Shown in pieces: positions 34,481 through 42,327 of a DNA stretch of 64,000 nucleotides. The translations under genes were made by a program, and so were the position numbers. The first letter of the stretch is position 1. Each line of letters begins with the position of its first letter. The notes below the pieces were generated by a model that made no database searches, was not told where the DNA came from, and saw only the letters and a list, made by a program, of their open reading frames with translations. The DNA is from an uncultured Bacteroidales bacterium (lineage in GTDB: Bacteria > Bacteroidota > Bacteroidia > Bacteroidales > P3), in the NCBI GenBank assembly GCA_900316055.1, contig ONBK01000001.1:124001-188000 (forward strand). Reading direction: 5' to 3'.

Positions 34481-34933
34481 CAACATTTTTTTGAAACGGG
34501 AATATTTTTTTTCAAAAAAAAACGATTCTAATACACAAAACATTTATTATCAGATGCTTGAGACGAAAATATTTTTCCCTATCCAACCCATACAGAGCTG
34601 ATAATAGACAAAGACGAAACCATTATCTACTAATTTTAAACCAATTAAGGTCAGCCTGACACAAGGGCTGATGCCCCCCTCTCCTACCGGCAGCCCACCC
34701 CACCCCACAACTGTTTAAACAACCTATCATCTCCGACCCCAGTCGGTGATGGTATGGTGTTGGTACGTATTTGGTACGGTGTTGATACGGTGTTGGCATC
34801 TTCTCGCTACTGATTATCAGCACATTATAAGTTCACGAAAACAATAAAACGCACATACCCAGAGGATTATGTGCGTTTTTATGCTTGTAACTTATTGATT
34901 TTCAATCCGCGCTACGAACACAACAAAAGTCCC
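34481..34933. other. Gene-free region with an 11-bp repeat and a terminator
   Basis: No credible gene. Four 11-bp units (GGTATGGTGTT, GGTACGTATTT, GGTACGGTGTT, GATACGGTGTT) occupy 34751-34794, followed by the palindrome CTGATTATCAG and the terminator of the BspA gene. A short frame here would only translate the repeat. Confidence 0.7.
34846..34879 (-). terminator. Terminator of the large BspA gene
   Basis: A 12-bp stem (AAAACGCACATA) with a 10-nt loop lies about 55 bp past the BspA stop, with A and T tracts on both sides, so it can act in both directions. Confidence 0.8.
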
Positions 34934-37900
34934 CTATCTTATCACCGCCACCCGTCGGGCGGGATGGTTGCCGACCTTGACGAGGTAGACACCGTCGGGC
35001 AAGGTGAAAGGTGAGACGTGAGAGGTGAAAGTCGGATATTGACGGCCCGTCACATCGTAAACCCTGACCTCTGGCCGCAGGTTTCCGACTTCACCGATGA
35101 AGATGTGGCCGTCCAAAACAGAAATGCTGATGATTGTGCCGTTATTCACATCGTCGATTCCTTCGGTGTGGGTCACAGTGAGGTTCAGCGTCACGGTACT
35201 ATCACACCCTTCGGCAGTTTGTCCCAGCCACTGGTAGGTGCCGCTCTCTGTGTAGGTGGTACCGTTCCAAGTGTAGCTCTCCTCGGCAGTGTCGGTCACC
35301 GTGGTCTCCACGCTGTAGTAGATGGTCAAATGCAGTGTATCCACCTGTGTGCAGCCGTTGGCGTCGTCGTGGGGATAGGTATAGTCGCCGCTGACGGTAA
35401 TTGTCGCCTCCTGCCAGGTGTAGCTGTCGCAGGCCTCTTCGGTGGTGGCGATATGTACAGGATTGTTGATAGTAAGGTTCATCGTCACTATGCTGTCGCA
35501 CCCTGCGGTGTTGGTGAGGGTGTCCATATACTGTCCGCTAGTATAAATCCACTGCCCATCGAAGAAGTAGCTCTCACAGGCGACCTGCACGTCCGTTTCC
35601 ATAGAACTGTGGTTCACCGTCAGGTTGAGAGTAACTGTACTGTCGCATCCTGCAACAGTCAGCAGATTGTGTGTCGGAGTGGCAGAAGTGGTGTAGATCT
35701 CACCATACCAAGTATAGCTGTCGCAAGCTGTAGCCGTTGTGTCGCCCGTCAAAGGTGCGTTGCGCTCGAAATTAGCCACAAGTATGCTGTCGCTGGCGAC
35801 GGTGACGGAGATGGTCTCGGTAGTGAGACCGTTGCTCCAACTGGTAAAATGATAGCAGGTGGCGGGAATGGCCGTTAGGGTAGCCATCGTGCCGTTGTTG
35901 TAGTTTCCGCCGCCTGTAACATTACCCATTGTTGGATTGGCGCTGGTGGCAGTGACGGTATAGGTAATTTCGCTGGGAGCCAGAAATACGGCTGTCAGTG
36001 TCACATCTTCTGTCGTTGGGAAGGCATAGGGGTTGGCGGTGCTTCCATCGCTCCAATGCGAGAAGACATATCCCGCGTAAGGTATTGCCAAGAGAACACA
36101 AGGGGAATTGTAGGAATACATACCGCTGCCCGTAACGGTACCGCGACTCAAATCTGCTGCCGTTGCCGATACAGTGAATGTATCGATGGCAAAAGTGGCC
36201 ATCAGCTCCAGGTCGGCAATGATAACAATGTTGCGGATGGCGTTATTGTCACCGTCGCTCCAATGCACCAGATGATGGTGCTCGATGGCATTGGCCACAA
36301 TATGTACGGTGTCAAGATAGAGGTAGGTGCCGCTGCCGATAACGGTACCGAGTGTCGAGTCAACACTGTTCAGTGTCAACTGGTACTCGTTCCTGTCAAA
36401 GTAGGCGGTGAGTGTGGTGTCTTGTGTCAGCGTGATGATACGGGGATTGTCGGTGTTTCCGTCGCTCCATTGCGTGAAGTGGTAGCCGTAGTTGGCGATG
36501 GCTTCAATAACCGCCATGGAATCACAGGTGGGTCCCTCTGTGATATTTGACGCTCCAAATGTGGAATCCGTAATACCGACACTTATATTGTACGGGGAGG
36601 GTGGCAATAGGAAATTCGAGAAATGATTCCACGCGGTTTGATACGACGTTAAGCTTCCACAGGGGATATATATAGGTATGGCGCTCGATACTCCACTAAA
36701 AACGCTGCTTCCTAACGATGGAGCTGTCATAGCGAGTGAGGTGATTTCCGTCAGACCGCTGCAATAACCGAAAGCATAGCCGCCGATGCTGGTCACCGAG
36801 TTGCCGATGGTGACGGATGTCAGGCCACTGCAGCCAATGAAGGCACCGGCGCCGATGCTGGTCACCGAGTCGCCGATGGTGACGGAGGTTAGGCCGCTGC
36901 AATTATAGAAGGCACAATGTTTTATCTCTGTAACCCCTTCGGGGATGACAAGATTGGTCAACGGATAGCCGTCAATGCTCAACGTGTGGGAATAAAAGAT
37001 AGGGTTAGAATATTCAGTACTAAAATTAATGCCACACCACTGAGCAATAGTGCCGGTATAGTTGACGGAGGCTATGCCGCTGCAATTATAGAAGGCAGAG
37101 CTGCCGATGGCGGTCACCGAGCTGGGTATGGTGACGGAGGTGAGGCCACTGCAGTTATAAAATGTCCATCCACCGATGCTGGTCACCGAGTTGGGGATGG
37201 TGACGGAGGTCAGGCCGCTGCAACCAGAGAAGACCCGTTCGCCGATGCTGGTCACCGAGTTGGGGATGGTGACGGAGGTCAGGCCGCTGCAATTATAGAA
37301 GGCATCGTTGCCGATGCTGTTCACCGAGTTGGGGATGGTGACGGAGGTCAGGCCGCTGCAACCAGAGAAGACCCGTTCGCCGATGCTGGTCACCGAGCTG
37401 GGGATGATAACGGAGATCAGGCCGCTGCAATTATAGAAGGCATCGTTGCCGATGCTGTTCACCGAGTTGGGGATGGAAACATAGGTAAGACTGATACAAT
37501 TTTCAAAAGCAGAGTTGCCAATTCTGGTTACAGAGTTTGGAATGTCAATATTGGAGAGGTTACTGCAATTCTGGAAGGCATTGCTACTAATTACTGTGAC
37601 CGAGTCAGGAATAATAATAGATGTTAGACTGTCCTGGCCAGAACAAATCCCAGGTGGTATCATTTTAACATTGTTGCCAAAGACAAAATTAGTAATGTTA
37701 GTGCAACCATAGCCTAAATTGCCATAAACACAACTATCAGCATTGAACATCACCGTAGTCAGGCCTGTACATCCGCCGAAAGCACTATTAATTCGTCTAA
37801 CATTCTTTCCAATAGTAACATAAGATAAATTACTCAATCCACTGCATAAATAATTGGAAATTATTTTTACACTATCACCAAATGTAAAGTTAGTGATATT

Positions 37901-38695
37901 GTGGCAATAATAAAATGGCGAATCATAAGAAGAATAATATACATTGCCGCAAATATCTACGTTGAAAAAAACGGATATTAAACCAGAATTACTAAAGGCA
38001 TTGTTGCCAATAGAAACAACAGTGTTAGGAATTATTATTGAGGTTAAGCTACTCATCCCACTACATAGGTATGCAGGTATCACTTTTACATTTTCCCCAA
38101 AAGTAAAATAATTACAATCGGAGAAAACATTGTGATCAAACCACCCAGATCCTGCAAATACACAACTGTCAGCATTGAACATGATGGAGTCAAAAATGCC
38201 GAAATTTTTAAAAGCGTCATCTCCAATAGAATCAACACCCCTGCCAATGGTGACAGATGTAAGGCCTGTACATCCATAAAATGCGCTTCCTCCGATTGTT
38301 TTAACAGAATTAGGAATTGTAACGGATGTTAGTCCAGAGCAACCAGAAATAGCTCCATATTCAATTTTTGTTACAGTATTGGGAATGGTGATAGACGTTA
38401 GATTCGTACACTGCGAAAATGCAGATCTTCCGATGGAGGTAACAGGGTATGTGATACCATTGTGTATAATACTGTCCGGAATAACAAGATGGCCAGTAGG
38501 TTTAGAGTAGTAACTCCAAAAAGGATAAGAATCCCCAGGATAAGTAATTATGATTGAATTATTAATAGAATCATAATTGTAGTAAATCCGCTGTCCCGAC
38601 GGTGCGACAACAGACCCATCATAATAAGCCCATACCTGAAATGGAAAAAATTCGAACAACAAAAATGCTGCGAGAAATGATAATAATCTTTTCAT
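34934..38695 (-). CDS. BspA-type leucine-rich-repeat protein with InlB-like repeats and type IX sorting domain
   Basis: The 1253-aa protein has a signal peptide (about 1-23, ending QVWAYY). About 20-25 LRR_5 repeats (residues 60-650) follow, with the 23-aa pattern SIGxxAFxxCSGLTSVTIPNSV. Then come about four divergent InlB-B-type repeats (WSDG...NP, about 660-985) and four approximately 55-aa repeats containing CDSYTW and GCDSTVTLNLTV. The C terminus is a type IX secretion domain (VYDVTGRQ to GVYLVKVGN). It should be exported through the PorU/PorV system and act as a surface adhesin. DNA repeats at 36770-37470 are nearly identical and GC-rich, while the N-terminal part is AT-rich. The sorting domain includes a 7-bp repeat insert. 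Confidence 0.9.
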   Translation of the reverse strand: MKRLLSFLAAFLLFEFFPFQVWAYYDGSVVAPSGQRIYYNYDSINNSIIITYPGDSYPFWSYYSKPTGHLVIPDSIIHNGITYPVTSIGRSAFSQCTNLTSITIPNTVTKIEYGAISGCSGLTSVTIPNSVKTIGGSAFYGCTGLTSVTIGRGVDSIGDDAFKNFGIFDSIMFNADSCVFAGSGWFDHNVFSDCNYFTFGENVKVIPAYLCSGMSSLTSIIIPNTVVSIGNNAFSNSGLISVFFNVDICGNVYYSSYDSPFYYCHNITNFTFGDSVKIISNYLCSGLSNLSYVTIGKNVRRINSAFGGCTGLTTVMFNADSCVYGNLGYGCTNITNFVFGNNVKMIPPGICSGQDSLTSIIIPDSVTVISSNAFQNCSNLSNIDIPNSVTRIGNSAFENCISLTYVSIPNSVNSIGNDAFYNCSGLISVIIPSSVTSIGERVFSGCSGLTSVTIPNSVNSIGNDAFYNCSGLTSVTIPNSVTSIGERVFSGCSGLTSVTIPNSVTSIGGWTFYNCSGLTSVTIPSSVTAIGSSAFYNCSGIASVNYTGTIAQWCGINFSTEYSNPIFYSHTLSIDGYPLTNLVIPEGVTEIKHCAFYNCSGLTSVTIGDSVTSIGAGAFIGCSGLTSVTIGNSVTSIGGYAFGYCSGLTEITSLAMTAPSLGSSVFSGVSSAIPIYIPCGSLTSYQTAWNHFSNFLLPPSPYNISVGITDSTFGASNITEGPTCDSMAVIEAIANYGYHFTQWSDGNTDNPRIITLTQDTTLTAYFDRNEYQLTLNSVDSTLGTVIGSGTYLYLDTVHIVANAIEHHHLVHWSDGDNNAIRNIVIIADLELMATFAIDTFTVSATAADLSRGTVTGSGMYSYNSPCVLLAIPYAGYVFSHWSDGSTANPYAFPTTEDVTLTAVFLAPSEITYTVTATSANPTMGNVTGGGNYNNGTMATLTAIPATCYHFTSWSNGLTTETISVTVASDSILVANFERNAPLTGDTTATACDSYTWYGEIYTTSATPTHNLLTVAGCDSTVTLNLTVNHSSMETDVQVACESYFFDGQWIYTSGQYMDTLTNTAGCDSIVTMNLTINNPVHIATTEEACDSYTWQEATITVSGDYTYPHDDANGCTQVDTLHLTIYYSVETTVTDTAEESYTWNGTTYTESGTYQWLGQTAEGCDSTVTLNLTVTHTEGIDDVNNGTIISISVLDGHIFIGEVGNLRPEVRVYDVTGRQYPTFTSHVSPFTLPDGVYLVKVGNHPARRVAVIR
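37160..37470. repeat. 69-bp tandem repeats in the BspA gene
   Basis: Units of exactly 69 bp (23 codons) alternate as two types, giving a 138-bp higher-order repeat: CAACCAGAGAAGACCCGTTC recurs at 37221 and 37359. Near-identity indicates recent duplication. Confidence 0.85.
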
Positions 38696-38706
38696 AATAC
38701 CTATAT

Positions 38707-39519
38707 TTATTGATTAGACTCTTTTTTCTCTATCTGTTGAATTCTATCACATCCCTCGAAGGCATCATTGACAAATTTTAAAGTGTTAGCTATCACCTTT
38801 CTTAAATTCGAACAATTTGCAAAAGCTCGGTGCCCTAACTGCTGAAGATTAATGGGGAGCTCAATTTCAGTCAAACAATCACAACTTTCGAATGCACTAT
38901 CCCCGATGGAAGTTAAACAATTTGGAAGATGTATATCATTTAAGTGCCAACAGTTCATAAAAGCTTCCTTTTTGATGTTATCCACATTCGGCCAATTATA
39001 CACCTTCCGTAGGGATAGGCAGTCACTGAAAGCACCTTCTTCAATTGTATTCATCTTATCCGAGAGTCGGATTTCGCGCAAACTGGTGCAATGTTGAAAT
39101 GCCCTACTGCCAATATGCTTTATCCTATTGCTGCTAACTAAATCCTTAAGACTGGTGCAGCTAAAGAAAGCACAATCACCGATTTCTTTCACGCAGGACA
39201 AATCAATCGTCGATAGCTTTACACACCCCTCGAACGCACTTTCATCTATTTCCTCCAAGCTTGCTGGCAGAATGATTTCTGTAAGTTTTATACAGCCATC
39301 AAATGCACGCTCGCCAATGACTTTGCAGCCATTTTTGACGACGTATGAGGTAATTGTTTTGTCAATACACTCCTCCAATATCTCGCCATTGGAGTTGTAT
39401 TTACAATAATCCGGTTCTTCAAAAGCCTCGGATGGAAGATTGAGTTTTGCATCCATGCTCTTCAATTTTTTTCTCCGACCCTCCAACGGAACGTTATCTA
39501 ATACAATAAGAAAAGGCAT
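38707..39519 (-). CDS. BspA-type leucine-rich-repeat protein, no signal peptide
   Basis: The 270-aa protein has about seven or eight LRR_5 repeats (for example VIGERAFDGCIKLTEIILP, TIEEGAFSDCLSLRKVY) and ends EKKESNQ. There is no signal peptide or sorting domain, so it may be cytoplasmic or a remnant of a larger surface protein. The start could also be the ATG at 39456. It lies 11 bp upstream of the large BspA gene on the same strand and is AT-rich, like the N-terminal part of that gene, suggesting a common origin. Confidence 0.75.
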   Translation of the reverse strand: MPFLIVLDNVPLEGRRKKLKSMDAKLNLPSEAFEEPDYCKYNSNGEILEECIDKTITSYVVKNGCKVIGERAFDGCIKLTEIILPASLEEIDESAFEGCVKLSTIDLSCVKEIGDCAFFSCTSLKDLVSSNRIKHIGSRAFQHCTSLREIRLSDKMNTIEEGAFSDCLSLRKVYNWPNVDNIKKEAFMNCWHLNDIHLPNCLTSIGDSAFESCDCLTEIELPINLQQLGHRAFANCSNLRKVIANTLKFVNDAFEGCDRIQQIEKKESNQ

Positions 39520-39750
39520 GAGGTTATGTACTCATGTCCGTTTACTTGTAGGTATCGCCAAACACCTTTGCTGGAACGGGGTCTTAGGGAACATATCTCA
39601 CGCCTGAAGATATGCTATGAGTATAGCATACACAATCAAGCGAAAGCATAAATGCTCATCCTCCAGCTATAAATTTGGCGAATTTACAAGTAAGGACAGT
39701 ATCGTAATGCTTTTCTTGCATTACCGGTATAACTCGCACCGGAATTCGAC
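39520..39750. other. Gene-free AT-rich stretch upstream of the BspA genes
   Basis: No credible gene. It contains a short hairpin (TATGCTAT, 39611-39618, with ATAGCATA, 39623-39630). Its far end joins the left direct repeat. Confidence 0.6.
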
Positions 39751-39820
39751 TGCAAAATTACGAATAAATTTCCAAACCACCAAAAAAATTCACCTCCGCC
39801 AAGAAAAATCTCGACGGAGG
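39751..39820. repeat. Left 70-bp direct repeat flanking the toxin-antitoxin genes
   Basis: It begins TGCAAAATTACGAA and ends CTCGACGGAGG. It is almost identical to 40503-40572. It includes a TAATTTTG promoter-like element (minus strand) and a CACCTCCG...CGGAGGTG hairpin that could terminate the toxin gene. Confidence 0.85.
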
Positions 39821-39846
39821 TGATAGTTCTCTACAGCGTAGAATGC

Positions 39847-40191
39847 TTAAAAACTCTTTTGTATTGAAAGAAGTGCGGGTTTGAGACTTGGAATATCAGA
39901 TGTTACCACATCCCATACCGCTTCGGGGACAATCCTATAGTAGTCGTGCACCAACACATGACGCATCTTTTCAATGAGAGGCCAAGGTATCTCGTTGTAC
40001 TTCTCCTTGAATTCTTTTGTCAGCATGTACGCAGCCTCACCGATTATCTGGATGTTATAAATAGTGGCATGCATCCGCATACTATCAGACACGAATTGCT
40101 CAAAGGAAACCTCTTTTGTATACTCTTCAATCTTTTCGATTGCGAGCAGCATGTGGCGTATTCTTCCCGGATCTCGTTCAGGCTCTCTCAT
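39847..40191 (-). CDS. hepT: HEPN-domain toxin (HepT-like, DUF86)
   Basis: The 114-aa helical protein has the HEPN RNase signature RHVLVHDYY (R-x4-H-x-Y) near residue 77. HepT toxins of this type cut or block RNA and are neutralised by the partner MntA, which AMPylates the tyrosine next to this motif. The gene overlaps mntA by 14 bp, as is usual for the pair. A hairpin from the left direct repeat follows the stop codon and can act as terminator. Confidence 0.9.
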   Translation of the reverse strand: MREPERDPGRIRHMLLAIEKIEEYTKEVSFEQFVSDSMRMHATIYNIQIIGEAAYMLTKEFKEKYNEIPWPLIEKMRHVLVHDYYRIVPEAVWDVVTSDIPSLKPALLSIQKSF

Positions 40192-40477
40192 ATATCAATT
40201 TTTTGTCTCTATTTGCTGACTCTTCCGCCCATGGAAGCAGGGCTCCGTTTTCCACCAAGTCGACCTCACGATTAAGGATATTCTCGAGATCTATAATGAT
40301 AGCTGCATACTTCAACAAGCCCACTTTTGCGTGGGTTCTGTCAAATTCCACCAGCAGGTCGACATCGCTGTCTTCCCGCTGTTCGCCACGGGCAAAGGAG
40401 CCAAAGAGCCACGCTTTGTTCACGGGCTGTGTGGCCAGATATTCGGCAATGGTCTTCGATATGTCGGCTGTGCTCAT
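40178..40477 (-). CDS. mntA: Minimal nucleotidyltransferase antitoxin (MntA-like)
   Basis: The 99-aa protein starts at the ATG at 40477 (MSTADISKT); an upstream TTG is less likely. It has the polymerase-beta-type GSFARGEQREDSDVDLLV motif (GSx10DxD). MntA antitoxins transfer AMP to HepT. The promoter lies in the right direct repeat (TAATTTTG at 40505-40512), about 28 bp upstream. Confidence 0.9.
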   Translation of the reverse strand: MSTADISKTIAEYLATQPVNKAWLFGSFARGEQREDSDVDLLVEFDRTHAKVGLLKYAAIIIDLENILNREVDLVENGALLPWAEESANRDKKLIYERA

Positions 40478-40502
40478 CCGCTTTTTACTTTCTAAACGAC
40501 GG

Positions 40503-40572
40503 TGCAAAATTACGAAAAATTTTTAAACCACCAAAAATAATTCACCTCCGCCAAGAAAAATCTCGACGGAGG
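40503..40572. repeat. Right 70-bp direct repeat flanking the toxin-antitoxin genes
   Basis: Nearly identical to 39751-39820, differing in a few bases and one indel. It carries the TAATTTTG element that probably drives mntA-hepT. Confidence 0.85.
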
Positions 40573-40656
40573 CGTAAGGAATACCTATGTTTTTCAATGT
40601 ATAGATTCTATATAATACTCTTGGTTTTATGTTTCACGGTGTGAAGATACGGAAAA

Positions 40657-41031
40657 TTATTTTTTCTTGTTTTTCAACATCTTCTTTTCCTCGCTCGCCA
40701 GACGTCTTTCAACCTTCCTAACATCCTCTGCTGGAGGAAGGTTCTCAGGTATCGTTTTGCTGACGTCAGCAAAATGATCGTCAACCGACAACATTGTGGC
40801 GATCGCCTGTCGCATTGCGATAAACGCTCTCATCACCATCACGCTCATCTGTACAGCACTAGGGCTGTGAAGTACGGATGCAAGCATCACAGCTCCATGC
40901 TCGGTAAACGCATATGGAGGATTAGATTTGTTTCTTTGTTTGGGAGATGCTGTCACAATCTGTGACCGCATATTGAAAATCTGTATGTTACGACTAATTT
41001 CCTTCCATTCACTTTCTGTCAATTTGAACAT
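40657..41031 (-). pseudogene. ORF6N-domain gene, 5' truncated
   Basis: The 124-aa frame starts in the middle of an ORF6N domain: MFKLTESEWKEI aligns with the family segment DFMFQLTEEEW. PYAFTEHGAVMLASVLHSP and MVMRAFIAMRQ follow as expected. About 60 N-terminal residues, which should hold the LAELY...VKRN part, are missing. Directly upstream the sequence changes to REP-like hairpins. ORF6N proteins are DNA-binding proteins usually linked to phages or mobile elements. The fragment is probably non-functional, although an ATG is still present. Confidence 0.75.
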
Positions 41032-41057
41032 AAAATGTAGCGAATAGGGATGAGGGA

Positions 41058-41158
41058 AGATGTGTCGCCCCGATGGGGCTCAAAAAGGTGGGGAACCATA
41101 CGATGTCCGTGGGCAAACGCCCACGGCTAAGATCTGTCGCCCCCCGATGGGGCTTTAT
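41058..41158. repeat. REP-like repeat: two direct copies around a central hairpin
   Basis: TGTCGCCCC...GATGGGGCT occurs at 41063-41080 and again at 41136-41153. Each copy forms a GCCCC/GGGGC hairpin. Between them is CCGTGGGC-AAAC-GCCCACGG (41107-41126). The layout fits repetitive extragenic palindromes of Bacteroidetes. Confidence 0.75.
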
Positions 41159-41215
41159 CGAATCAGCCAAACAATTTCCTCAAAGACAGAAAGAGGCCGC
41201 AATTCGCGACCTTGT

Positions 41216-42079
41216 TCATAGTGACGCGTTCCTGGTTTTGCCAAAGACCACCACCAGCAGGGCGACGGCGGCGAGGGTGCAGGCGAGGGTCAGCAGGGGC
41301 GAGAGGGCAAGAGGGGCCGAGGGGTCGAACGAGGTGCTGTCGCCAGACATCAGAGCGTAGGTCACGACGACAATAGCATTGTTGGCGAAATGGGCCAGCA
41401 CATTGACCAACAGGGAACGTCCGTAGACATAAAGGTATCCCAACAGGGCTCCGAGGAGGAATCGCGGCAGGAAGGCGAAGAGTTCGCCGTGGGCGAGACT
41501 GAAGAGGGCCGCTGTGACCCAGACGGCGGCATGCGGATTCTTGAACCAACGCTGCAACAAATTCTGGACTCCCGCACGGAAAAAGAGTTCTTCGCACAGG
41601 GCTGGAATCAACGCCAACCCAAAAAGGTTAAGCAGCGGAGGACACTCTTTCAGGAAAGACTCCACCATCTGCTGCGACTGATTGCCAGCCTCGCGGAGGC
41701 TATGCTCCAGCTTTTCCCAGGCTCCCGGGAAATGCCACGAGTCGTTCCAGGTGGCGAGCCAGTCGGTGAGCGGCACCAGCAAGAGCAGCACCACGACTCC
41801 CAACCCGGCAAGCATCCAACTCTTGCGTCCAAAATCCAACCGGTAGAACTCGCGCTGTTCCTCGCGGTAATACCTCCTTGCCAGAAGCAGTACCGGCAGG
41901 GCGAATGTCATCAACTGCACGAAGACATTCCAGAGGAGGAAACCGGCATTGGGGCTTCCGAACTCCGAGTCGTCGGCAATACCCAACGCCATACCGGCAA
42001 AGACGGAGACGACCATCATGACCAACGCCCACAGCGCCAGCACCAAAAGATGCATAAAAGGATGGGTGAACTTTGCCAT
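41216..42079 (-). CDS. CPBP-family intramembrane metalloprotease (CAAX protease type)
   Basis: I chose the ATG at 42079 (MAKFTHPFMHLLVLA). A longer frame would translate the tRNA gene. The 287-aa protein has about seven or eight membrane segments and the family motifs LCEELFFR (EExxxR), ALFSLAHG (FxxxH) and LAHFANN (HxxxN). These bind zinc in the membrane. Roles include prenyl-protein processing and bacteriocin immunity. None can be assigned here. The start lies 5 bp from the tRNA 3' end, so the two may be co-transcribed. Confidence 0.85.
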   Translation of the reverse strand: MAKFTHPFMHLLVLALWALVMMVVSVFAGMALGIADDSEFGSPNAGFLLWNVFVQLMTFALPVLLLARRYYREEQREFYRLDFGRKSWMLAGLGVVVLLLLVPLTDWLATWNDSWHFPGAWEKLEHSLREAGNQSQQMVESFLKECPPLLNLFGLALIPALCEELFFRAGVQNLLQRWFKNPHAAVWVTAALFSLAHGELFAFLPRFLLGALLGYLYVYGRSLLVNVLAHFANNAIVVVTYALMSGDSTSFDPSAPLALSPLLTLACTLAAVALLVVVFGKTRNASL

Positions 42080-42083
42080 TAAG

Positions 42084-42157
42084 TGACCCCGGCGGGATTC
42101 AAACCCACGACTTTCGGAACCGGAATCCGACGTTCTATTCAGCTGAACTACGGGGCC
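42084..42157 (-). tRNA. tRNA-Arg (anticodon CCG)
   Basis: A 74-nt cloverleaf: acceptor GGCCCCG/CGGGGTC with discriminator A, D-arm TTCAGCTGAATAGAA, anticodon stem TCGGA/TCCGA with loop TTCCGGT (anticodon CCG), and T-arm GTGGGTTTGAATCCCGC. CCA is not encoded. It sits at the edge of the accessory region, where integration often occurs. Confidence 0.93.
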
Positions 42158-42327
42158 AAGAGGTCTATCCAGTAGCCTTTCAAGACACCTCAATAACTGC
42201 AAACACAAAATAATATTGTGCAGGGAAGAAAAAAAAATCTTCAATTCCAACAACCGCGCGGGTCGTTTGGCACAAATATTGTTGTATACTACACAATAAT
42301 ATATATCAAAACACGTTATTAAAAACA

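Noticed and set aside
34623-34823. 66-codon frame rich in PTPYQH
   Set aside because: Translation of an 11-bp repeat with no family resemblance.
34800-34830. Shared CTGATNATCAG motif between this gap and the one near 59875 as a common element
   Set aside because: Only the 11-bp palindrome and a TATTTGGTAC string match, in inconsistent order and orientation. Too little to call a repeat.
36770-37470. CRISPR-like regular repeats
   Set aside because: The 69-bp units are contiguous coding repeats of a leucine-rich protein, without spacers or cas genes.
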